Assembly (NCBI GenBank): GCA_963565915.1 | Contig: OY751492.1 | Location: 1,612,001-1,676,000 of the forward strand | Reading direction: 5' to 3' | Source: Entoloma clypeatum | Lineage: Eukaryota; Basidiomycota; Agaricomycetes; Agaricales; Entolomataceae | Length of the DNA: 64,000 nt | Shown here: one piece after another, positions 24,270 through 31,785 of the stretch | Position numbering within the stretch: position 1 is the first letter of the stretch | Layout: every line of letters begins with the position of its first letter | Notes under the pieces: generated by a model | The model's database searches: none | The model's input: only the letters and a program-made list of their open reading frames with translations | Told to the model about the DNA's origin: nothing | Translations under genes and position numbers: made by a program

Positions 24270-24280
24270 ATATTTGAACT
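24270..24280 (+). promoter_or_regulatory. Self-priming primer-binding site of Gypsy-1
   Basis: ATATTTGAACT begins 3 nt after the 5' LTR. It is the perfect 11-nt complement of AGTTCAAATAT at 24013-24023, the predicted transcript 5' end. There is no TGG start as expected for a tRNA 3'-end primer. Tf1 and sushi-type chromoviruses prime reverse transcription from their own first 11 nt. Confidence 0.75.
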
Positions 24281-24318
24281 ACCACCATTCTTTGATTTAC
24301 CCAACAACCTCTACCCAC

Positions 24319-25611
24319 ATGTCTCAAACCCGTAATACAGTTCGAACAACTAGGACTGCTCGTGCAGCAGCAGAACGTTCATCCTCCACACCACGCCCCG
24401 CTTCCCTCCGAGGAACACGCAATGCAACCACTACCCCTCGAGGAGCCACAGCATCATCATCCGCCCCTACCCCCGGACCATCCGTTCCTCCGCCTTCTTC
24501 CGACTCTCAGCTCCCACCACTTCCTGCCAGTCCTCCACTAAACCCACCAACGGAACCCTCCGCACCTCTAAATTCTGGCTTATTCGGCGGACCTCCAGGA
24601 GGATCTCCTCCTCCTTCCGACGGTAGTTTACATGGAGATTTGGACGACTCCGATTCCAATCCGGATCAGGAACCCAATCTAGCTGAAGCCATTCTGCTCA
24701 TGACCAAAGAGTTGAAACGTCGAGATACAAAGAAGAAAAAGTCGTATGCCAACGAACCGGATACCTTTGACGGATCCGATCCGCGCAAACTCTCCGCATT
24801 CATTTTACAATGCAAACTTTACTTCTCCGACAACGACAACTTCGACTCAGAACATTCCAAAGTCAACTTTGCCATGTCTTACTTCCGAGGCACAGCACTC
24901 GAATTTTTTGAACCCTTCATTCTAGATGATGATGAACCCAATTGGCGGGGTTCTTTCCCCGAGTTCGTCCGGCTTCTCCGCTCCGAGTTTGGTACCATTG
25001 ACCCTCAGGGCGAAGCCGAAGAACAGTTGGACAACCTACGGATGAAGGAAAATCAAAAGATATTGAAGTACAATGTTGAATTCCAACGTCTTGCTACCAA
25101 GACTGACTGGGATGAAAACTCCCTCCGACACCGCTACTACGTCGGACTTCCGGATCGGATCAAGGACATCCTCTCCCAACAACCCAAGATCAAGTCTTTA
25201 CCAGACCTACGATCCGCGGCTCATACTATTGACGCTCGCTACTGGGAACGTCAACGAGAGAAATCCAGAACCGATAAACCCACTCCCAAGTCCGACAAAA
25301 AACAATCCGCTCCGAACCAATCCACTCCACAAACATCATCAACCAAACCCTCTGCTCCCGCTACCGCTTCCGCTTCCACATCCGCTCCGAAACCCGACCT
25401 CTCCAGTAAATTAGGCAAAGACGGCAAACTGACGTATCAAGAACGCAAACGTCGTTTCGATAATAACCTTTGCTTATTCTGCGGTAGCGTCGGACACGCT
25501 GTCAAGGACTGTCCCAAGTCCACCTCCTCCGCTTCCAAGGCTAAAGGGAAAGCCGCCCAAGTTGGCACTCAAGCCAAGGAAAAAAGTAAGGAGATCGAGT
25601 CAAAAAAATAG
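24319..25611 (+). CDS. gag: Gypsy-1 Gag
   Basis: 430 residues from the ATG at 24319. The frame is open further upstream but has no ATG before this one and would overlap the primer site. The N-terminal part is a Ser/Pro/Ala-rich linker. The central capsid-like domain runs from KEPDTFDGSDPRKL-type sequence (DTFDGSDPRKL near residue 150) through LQCKLYF, AMSYFRGTALEFFEPF and LRMKENQKILKYNVEFQRLA. The C-terminal zinc knuckle CLFCGSVGHAVKDC has C-x2-C-x4-H-x4-C spacing. Gag forms the virus-like particle and binds element RNA. It ends TCA AAA AAA TAG, where the seven A make a -1 slippery heptamer directly before the stop; pol continues in the -1 frame. It appears intact. Confidence 0.95.
   Translation: MSQTRNTVRTTRTARAAAERSSSTPRPASLRGTRNATTTPRGATASSSAPTPGPSVPPPSSDSQLPPLPASPPLNPPTEPSAPLNSGLFGGPPGGSPPPSDGSLHGDLDDSDSNPDQEPNLAEAILLMTKELKRRDTKKKKSYANEPDTFDGSDPRKLSAFILQCKLYFSDNDNFDSEHSKVNFAMSYFRGTALEFFEPFILDDDEPNWRGSFPEFVRLLRSEFGTIDPQGEAEEQLDNLRMKENQKILKYNVEFQRLATKTDWDENSLRHRYYVGLPDRIKDILSQQPKIKSLPDLRSAAHTIDARYWERQREKSRTDKPTPKSDKKQSAPNQSTPQTSSTKPSAPATASASTSAPKPDLSSKLGKDGKLTYQERKRRFDNNLCLFCGSVGHAVKDCPKSTSSASKAKGKAAQVGTQAKEKSKEIESKK
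25602..25611 (+). promoter_or_regulatory. -1 frameshift site, A AAA AAA followed by UAG
   Basis: Seven A (25602-25608) are in gag-frame register X XXY YYZ and are followed at once by the gag stop. The -1 frame is open from here through all of pol. Gypsy-2 has A AAA AAT TAG at the same position. Confidence 0.75.
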
Positions 25612-28600
25612 GCAGTGGTCCTCATGAAGCACGGTCTGAGGACTGCGTTGACTCTCTCCGTGCCTCCGCTCCCATCCGACTTAACGCGTCCGCTCTCTCC
25701 GATCCGAACTCTTTACGTATCAATATCTCATCTTCTTTTTTCCCCTCAGATTCTGTCCCAGCACTTATTGATTCAGGATCTACTCACTGTTTTATTGACA
25801 ATAACTTTTCCTCCGCCTATGATCTTCCGACCTCCGCTATTCCACCCTTAGAACTAAAGCTTTTCGATGGTTCTTCTAACGAGTTTATCACTCAAGTTGT
25901 AACAATACCTATATGTTTTCTTTCAGGTGAATCCTTTGAACAGGATTTTTATGTTACTCCGCTCGACTCCGCTTCTTCCGTGGTTCTTGGATACAACTGG
26001 CTCACCCGCCACAATCCTATGATTGACTGGGTATTGGGCAGTATCACTTTCCGTCCACAGATGCAAAAAGAGCCGTTTCCGACATCGACGTCGACCTCCT
26101 CCCAAGGTAGGACAGCTACGCTTCCTCCTCCGGAACCTCCGATCGTACCTCCGCAGTCCGCTCCGCAGATTTCACTCATTAACGCAGCCGCATTTATGAG
26201 GGCATGCAAATTGCCTGGTACACAATCCTTTCGACTTCACCTTTCGACTCCCTCCGTTTCCGCTCACTCCGCATCCGCTTCCGACACCCCCGACTTGACA
26301 AACGTACCCGAAGAATACCACGACTATGCTGACGTCTTCAGTAAAGGAAAAGCAGACACTCTTCCACCCCACCGTACCTACGACCTCAAAATCGAACTTG
26401 AAGAGGGCTCCGCTCCTCCGTTCGGTCCGATCTACTCCCTTTCACAAACCGAACTCAATGCCCTCCGTGAATTCATTGACGAACACCTCACCATTGGATT
26501 CATCCGACCCTCTTCCTCCCCACACGGTGCTCCCGTCCTTTTCGTTCGTAAAAAGGATGGCTCCCTTCGTCTTTGCGTCGATTTCCGTGGTCTTAACAAA
26601 ATCTCAAAGAAGGACCGATATCCGCTTCCGCTCATATCCGACCTTCTCCAGACCGCTGGAAAAGCCAGTGTTTATACGGCTCTCGACCTCCGACACGCCT
26701 ATCACCTCGTCCGCATAGCGGAAGGAGATGAATGGAAAACCGCCTTCCGCACGCGCTACGGGTCTTTTGAATGGCTTGTCATGCCATTTGGACTCACCAA
26801 CTCCCCAGCCGTTTTTCAACGCTTCATGAACGACATCTTCCACGACCTGCTTGATAAGTATGTTACCATATATCTCGACGACATCCTCATCTACTCCGAC
26901 TCTCCCTCCGAGCATCGGAAGCATGTCCGCGAAGTCCTCCGACGTCTCCGACAACACGGCTTATACGCACGCGCAGACAAATGCGAGTTTTCTACGGATA
27001 CTGTTGAATACCTTGGCTTTATCCTCTCTCCGACAGGCCTCCGCATGTCGGATAAGAAAGTCAAAATTATTCAAGATTGGCCTGAACCAAGGAAGGTCAA
27101 AGACATTCAGTCTTTCTTAGGTTTTGCCAATTTTTATCGACGATTCATTCCTTACTACTCCGAAATCACCGTTCCGCTCACTCGACTCACCCGCAAAAAC
27201 ACACAATGGCACTTCTCCGACTCCGCTCGCGAATCTTTCAAAACTTTGAAGAAAGCCTTTACCACGGCACCTGTTCTTATGCATTGGATTCCCGACAGCC
27301 CTATTATCGTCGAAACCGATGCCTCCGACTACGCTTTGGGTGCGATCCTCTCCATCCGCACCTCCGACGACGAAATCCATCCGGTCGCTTTCCACTCCCG
27401 CACCTTTACACCTCCCGAGTTAAACTATGACACCCACGACAAAGAACTATTAGCGATCCACGATGCATTCAAGGTTTGGCGTCACTACCTTGAAGGCTCC
27501 GCTGCTCCGATCGATGTCATAACGGACCACAAAAATCTTGAGTACTTTTCTACTACCAAGATTTTATCACGTCGACAAGCTCGTTGGTCCGAATACCTCT
27601 GCCAGTTCAATCTCGTCATCCGCTTCCGCCCTGGCCGTTTAGGTACGAAGCCCGATCTTTTAAGTAGACGATGGGACATCTACCCTAAAGAGGGAAATAG
27701 CGACTATTCGTCCATCAACCCAAGCAACTTCAAACCCATCTTCACACAAGAACAGCTCACCACTTCACTTCGCGCAACAGAGTTATATACACCCGTCCTC
27801 CGTGCCACAATCATCATGGATACAGATCAGCTCCGCTCCGACATCCTCTCCGCTCTTCCGACTGATCCCATTTATACCTCTTTCCTCGACAATCCTAATC
27901 CACGCTGGATCGTGAATGAAGCAGGTTATCTACTCCACAATGGACGTATCTATGTTCCCGACTCATCCGACCTCCGTCTCCGCATCCTCCGCAATAAGCA
28001 CGACCATATCCTCGCTGGACACCCTGGTCAAAATAAGACTATTAGTCTTATCCAACGAGAATACACTTGGCCTGGAATGCGCGACTTCGTCAAAAAGTAT
28101 TGCAAGTCATGTACCACTTGTATGCGCGCCAAACCCCAACGTCATAAACCCTACGGTCTGCTTAAACAACTCCCTATTCCTGAACGTCCCTGGCATTCTA
28201 TTTCCATGGATTTCATTGAACCCCTTCCGACATCCGCTGGCTCCGATGCGATTCTGGTCATTGTAGACCGCCTCACTAAACAAGGCATATTCATCCCTAC
28301 CACCATTAATTGCACATCCGAAGACCTAGCAAACCTTTTCGTGCTTCACGTCTTTTCCAAGCACGGAGTTCCGCAAAACGTCACATCCGATCGCGGACCT
28401 GAATTCGTCTCCCGTTTTTTCCGCTCTCTTGCAAAAGCCCTCGATATGAGACTTCACTTCACTTCTGGATATCACCCTGAAGGCGATGGTCAAACCGAAC
28501 GCACCAACCAGACACTCGAACAATACCTCCGCATTTTCTGCAACTACCAGCAAGACAACTGGTCCGCTTTGCTTCCGCTTGCGGAGTTCGCTTACAACAA

Positions 28601-29285
28601 CACTCCGAGTGCCACCACAGGTGTATCACCATTCTTCGCCAACAAAGGTTATCACCCCGACATTACACTCCATCCGGAACGTGATCTAGCATCCGATAAA
28701 GCTCGACAATACATCGTCGACTTAGATGAATTACATCAAGAACTAAAGACTGCTGTCGCAGAGGCACAACAACGTTATCAAGGCCCTGCGGACGTCCGAC
28801 GTTCTCCGCCTCCCCCGCTCCGCGTCGGACAAGAAGTCTTTGTTAAAGCTAAGTTCTTCCGCACCACACGACCCACCCAAAAGTTATCCGACAAATATGC
28901 TGGCCCATTTGAAATCATAGCCCAACCCGGCACGCACTCCTTTACACTACGTCTACCCGACACTATGCGTGCTATACACCCCGTCTTCCACATATCCATG
29001 CTCGAACCAGCAACTCCTAACGAGATTCCAAATCGGATACAATCTCCTCCGCCTCCGCTCGAGATGGACGGAGAAACCGAATACGAAATTGCGGAAATCG
29101 TCGACTCAAAGATCGATAAAAGACGACGCTGCAAACTCCTTTACCTCGTCCGCTGGTTAGGTTATGAAGACACCAGTGAAGAGTTTTCTTGGTTACCCGC
29201 ATCCGAGCTTGAACACGCAGCGGATACGGTAGCGGACTTCCACTCCGCTCAACCAACTAAGCCAGGCCCCTTATCGCGCTTGTAA
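25608..29285 (+). CDS. pol: Gypsy-1 Pol: protease, RT, RNase H, integrase, chromodomain
   Basis: Reached by -1 frameshift; about 1225 residues, no stop. Protease: ALIDSGSTHCFID, catalytic Asp near residue 55. Reverse transcriptase: ALDLRHAYH, FGLTNSP and YLDDILIYSD, with the YLDD near residues 422-425. RNase H: VETDASDYALG. Integrase: NKHDHILAGHPGQ and CKSCTTC zinc site, then DDE residues in SMDFIEPL, TSDRGPEF and GQTERTNQ (about 868, 928, 964), and a GPF block (KYAGPFEII). The C-terminal chromodomain (about 1158-1212) has EYEIAEIVDSK, LYLVRWLGY and SWLPASELEH, which marks a chromovirus expected to target heterochromatin. All catalytic residues are present, so this copy could be active. Confidence 0.95.
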   Translation: MGSGPHEARSEDCVDSLRASAPIRLNASALSDPNSLRINISSSFFPSDSVPALIDSGSTHCFIDNNFSSAYDLPTSAIPPLELKLFDGSSNEFITQVVTIPICFLSGESFEQDFYVTPLDSASSVVLGYNWLTRHNPMIDWVLGSITFRPQMQKEPFPTSTSTSSQGRTATLPPPEPPIVPPQSAPQISLINAAAFMRACKLPGTQSFRLHLSTPSVSAHSASASDTPDLTNVPEEYHDYADVFSKGKADTLPPHRTYDLKIELEEGSAPPFGPIYSLSQTELNALREFIDEHLTIGFIRPSSSPHGAPVLFVRKKDGSLRLCVDFRGLNKISKKDRYPLPLISDLLQTAGKASVYTALDLRHAYHLVRIAEGDEWKTAFRTRYGSFEWLVMPFGLTNSPAVFQRFMNDIFHDLLDKYVTIYLDDILIYSDSPSEHRKHVREVLRRLRQHGLYARADKCEFSTDTVEYLGFILSPTGLRMSDKKVKIIQDWPEPRKVKDIQSFLGFANFYRRFIPYYSEITVPLTRLTRKNTQWHFSDSARESFKTLKKAFTTAPVLMHWIPDSPIIVETDASDYALGAILSIRTSDDEIHPVAFHSRTFTPPELNYDTHDKELLAIHDAFKVWRHYLEGSAAPIDVITDHKNLEYFSTTKILSRRQARWSEYLCQFNLVIRFRPGRLGTKPDLLSRRWDIYPKEGNSDYSSINPSNFKPIFTQEQLTTSLRATELYTPVLRATIIMDTDQLRSDILSALPTDPIYTSFLDNPNPRWIVNEAGYLLHNGRIYVPDSSDLRLRILRNKHDHILAGHPGQNKTISLIQREYTWPGMRDFVKKYCKSCTTCMRAKPQRHKPYGLLKQLPIPERPWHSISMDFIEPLPTSAGSDAILVIVDRLTKQGIFIPTTINCTSEDLANLFVLHVFSKHGVPQNVTSDRGPEFVSRFFRSLAKALDMRLHFTSGYHPEGDGQTERTNQTLEQYLRIFCNYQQDNWSALLPLAEFAYNNTPSATTGVSPFFANKGYHPDITLHPERDLASDKARQYIVDLDELHQELKTAVAEAQQRYQGPADVRRSPPPPLRVGQEVFVKAKFFRTTRPTQKLSDKYAGPFEIIAQPGTHSFTLRLPDTMRAIHPVFHISMLEPATPNEIPNRIQSPPPPLEMDGETEYEIAEIVDSKIDKRRRCKLLYLVRWLGYEDTSEEFSWLPASELEHAADTVADFHSAQPTKPGPLSRL

Positions 29286-29329
29286 CAAAAAGAAAAGAAA
29301 ATCTATTAAAATTTTATACTAACAAAAAA

Positions 29330-30354
29330 CTACTTTCGCTGTTTTTTGTTAGATACCCCCTCCGTCTCCTCGTTCCACTCCGATCCGGATTCCTCTTCCG
29401 CTTCCTCCATCCGCTTCCGCTTCTTCGTTTCTTCTTCTTTTTCTGCTTCTTCTTCTACCTCCCTTCCCAACTCCTCCAATACCCTATCATACTCCTCCGC
29501 ATCCTCGTCCTCGTCGGATCCCTCCTCCGAAGCCTCCGAATCCTCCCTCCACGCGATAACCGTCAAAAGCTCCTTGATCTCCCGCAATTCCTTCAACTCC
29601 GCCTTTATCAGCCGCATCTCCCTTATCATGCTCCTAAGCCCTCTCACCACCTCCGTGCCTATGACCACCTCCGGCGGACCAAACCCCTCCGGCATGAACT
29701 CCGGCTCCTCCGACGCTGCGGCTATCCGCGATCCCTCCGCGGTCCCCTCTCCCTTGGACGATCCCGCCTTCGCGTTCTTCGTCGCACCACCTGCCACCTT
29801 AGCCTTTCCGACCCTCACCGCCTTGGTCATCCTCCGCTTCACCTCCGACTCCGCTTCCGCTCCCGTTCTGCAGCTTCGTTTTAAACGCTGGCACCGCCAG
29901 CACGACGAAGCATTGTCATTCCTAAAGAACAAGTTAATAACGAAGCGTATAAAGAAATAGAAAAAACTCACTCCGATGGCCAAAAACACAAGTCCCCCGC
30001 TTTCAAGCAGGAGGTGCAATCCTCTTTCCCCTGCTCGTAACTCGCAGGCATATTCTTGAAAACCCCCTGCAGCCGGACCTTCTTCACCTCCGCACTTGCC
30101 GCATCCGCATCCGCATCCGCCTCCGCATCCGCATCCGCACCTGCACCCGCGACCGGTTCCTTCGCCTTCGCCTTCTCTGCCTTCCTCTCTGCTCGTCTCC
30201 GCTCTTTCGCCGCCCTCTTCGCCTCCGCGCGCTCTGCATCTTCCTTCGCGCGCTCCTCTGCCTCCTGCAGTTTCCTCTCCAACTCTTCGGTGACCTTCTT
30301 CTGGCGCTCCCTTTCAGCACGAAGAGCGGCGAGGGGTGAGTTTTCAGCGGACAT
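29330..30354 (-). CDS. Antisense coiled-coil protein with a Zn2Cys6-like cluster
   Basis: Antisense to Gypsy-1 between pol and the 3' LTR. Exon 1 is 30354-29972; the 50-bp intron has GTGAGT/TAG ends; exon 2 is 29921-29330. They join to 324 residues. The N-terminus is a charged coiled coil (residues about 8-70, EERAKEDAERAEAKRAA type). Six Cys follow at 113, 116, 123, 135, 138 and 145: C-x2-C-x6-C-x11-C-x2-C-x6-C, the spacing of Gal4-type Zn(2)Cys(6) clusters. The intron falls between the two half-sites. The basic half (CWRCQRLKRSC) comes second, the reverse of Gal4. The C-terminus is strongly acidic with basic NLS-like clusters (KKRKR, NKKQRK). Gypsy-2 carries a diverged counterpart at the same place. 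Proposed role, by inference: nuclear DNA-binding regulator of the element. I know of no characterised homologue. Confidence 0.7.
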
Positions 30355-30469
30355 AACGGATAGGCGTCGGGATAGATGTTGTGGTTGGGTGACAAGAGAG
30401 AAAGATCACGCACAAAGCTTTTCAACCAACGGTCACGTGGATTACCTCATCTGGGCCTCAGGGTTCGGC

Positions 30470-30485
30470 CCTAAGAGGGAAATAC
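30470..30485 (+). promoter_or_regulatory. Gypsy-1 polypurine tract
   Basis: TAAGAGGGAAATAC directly precedes the 3' LTR. Gypsy-2 has CCTAAGAGGGGAATAC in the same position on its own strand, so the plus-strand primer motif is conserved. Confidence 0.8.
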
Positions 30486-31018
30486 TGTCATAACCATACG
30501 ATTCACATCCGACTTATCCGACGACTCCGACATTTCATCCGCTCCGACATCCGCTCCAACAACATTCTATTTATATTGAATATACTTCTACTACGTAACA
30601 TCTCAACCATACTTACAAGTAGACATATGTTGTTCACTTTTCATTTGTTACTCTCCGTACTCCGAATGTTCCGATGGTCAACTCCAATATCTGCACATCA
30701 CTTATAGTAATGCTGATCATTCTAGTCTACTATAAATAGTGTACAAACCTGTCGTAGAACCTCAGTTCAAATATCATACGTTACACCTCATTCGCATCCG
30801 TCTCTACTTGCCTTTGAGCATTCCCTCCGTCACCTCCGCTCATCCGCTCATCCGCTCATCCGACATCCGCCAATCCGAAATCGAGGACCACATCAAAGAG
30901 TGGGGCGCAACGCACAAGTTGAAGCCAGGTCCTTTCTGCCAACGTTGCACTTACCGCATTCCGCTCCTCCGCTACTCCGCTCCGACTCGTCCGACGTTGA
31001 GAAACACGCTACGTGACA
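30486..31018 (+). repeat. Gypsy-1 3' LTR
   Basis: 533 bp, appears identical to the 5' LTR from TGTCATAACC to CGTGACA. Confidence 0.95.
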
Positions 31019-31570
31019 TGATGTCCGAATGTCAGCACATCGAGATATACTCAATTCGGTTTGTAAAACCATAAACCCATTCTAAGAGCATTGATTAGAT
31101 CAAATGCTTATAACCGCAAGAAAATCTTGCTTCTCAAGCAGGCATCATCACCTCTGCTTTTAGGTATATCTATATGTCAATGCTCAAAACAAGTAAGAAC
31201 TTGGAACGCTGGCAGTAGCTGCAAGCAAGCTCAGCAGATCTTACATTGTTAAACCCAGAGGCAATCACATGTGATGAGCGCAATGCATTCAGCACTCCAG
31301 AGTGCTCAACAGCCTTGGACTTCAGGACTAGGTGCAGCCAAAAACGGCGCTCACTAGTCTGGAACCCCTAAGTATCAAAAACAGATAACTAACTTAAACT
31401 AGCTTATGCTACTAGTTTAAAGAGGATAGACGGCAGCAGCCTGAAAGGTGCATATGTCATCGCTCACTGGTGTAGACCAGGTTAGTGTCGTACAGGTATA
31501 GTAGTCACAGCAGCTCCATTAGAGCACACAAACTACTCTAGGACTTAGAGGCATAAACCCAAGCATAGGG
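31019..31570. other. Copia-3 5' leader fragment, non-coding
   Basis: No frame or motif is recognised. By position it is the Copia-3 segment between its primer site and the Gypsy-1 insertion point. Confidence 0.4.
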
Positions 31571-31590
31571 GCTATCTGGGGCCCATAACC
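31571..31590 (-). promoter_or_regulatory. Copia-3 primer site (half-tRNA-iMet type)
   Basis: On the minus strand GGTTATGGGCCCCAGATAGC follows the LTR directly. GGTTATGGGCCC is complementary to the anticodon arm of initiator tRNA-Met, as in Drosophila copia, where a cleaved tRNA 5' half primes. The same site flanks the Copia-1 and Copia-2 5' LTRs. Confidence 0.8.
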
Positions 31591-31712
31591 TATTGAACAG
31601 CACGCCTTGCAGATGCAGAGGAAGCCTGGAAGTGAAGAGGGTTGAGATTTTTGTAGAAGAGTGGGTGATGATAGAAGTTGTAGAACTTGTAAAGCCTATT
31701 GTACTACATTAG
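31591..31712 (-). repeat. Copia-3 5' LTR, truncated
   Basis: Matches the first part of 18721-19128, apart from an 18-bp stretch missing here, and stops at GTACTACATTAG. The rest of the LTR has been lost or displaced. Confidence 0.75.
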
Positions 31713-31785
31713 TGTGCCTTGTTTGTATATAACCTCTGATCCGACGTCCGATGGCATGGCTATTTTGCCCACACATCTAACGTGC

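Larger units (their letters stand above)
23735..31018 (+). mobile_element. Gypsy-1: complete Ty3/gypsy chromovirus
   Basis: The LTRs are 23735-24267 and 30486-31018. Both are 533 bp and appear identical on reading, so the insertion is recent. The internal order is self-complementary primer site, gag, -1 slippery site, pol with a C-terminal chromodomain, antisense Zn-cluster gene, polypurine tract. Coding is open throughout. The flanking 5-mers (AAAAT left, TGATG right) do not match, so there is no TSD. Confidence 0.95.
18721..31712 (-). mobile_element. Copia-3: old Ty1/copia-type element carrying Gypsy-1
   Basis: The left (3') LTR is 18721-19128. A partial right (5') LTR, 31591-31712, starts with the same TATTGAACAGCAC and shares the block down to GTACTACATTAG, after which it is truncated. 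Next to the right LTR lies the copia-type primer site (31571-31590). Gag remains are on the minus strand at 22401-23095. Gypsy-1 occupies 23735-31018 between the gag and the primer site. I found no protease, integrase or reverse transcriptase in 19129-22400. Confidence 0.75.

Noticed and set aside
29346..29960. 204-codon plus-strand Ser-rich frame
   Set aside because: It is the complement of the acidic antisense exon; Ser runs arise from GAA/GAG codons read backwards.
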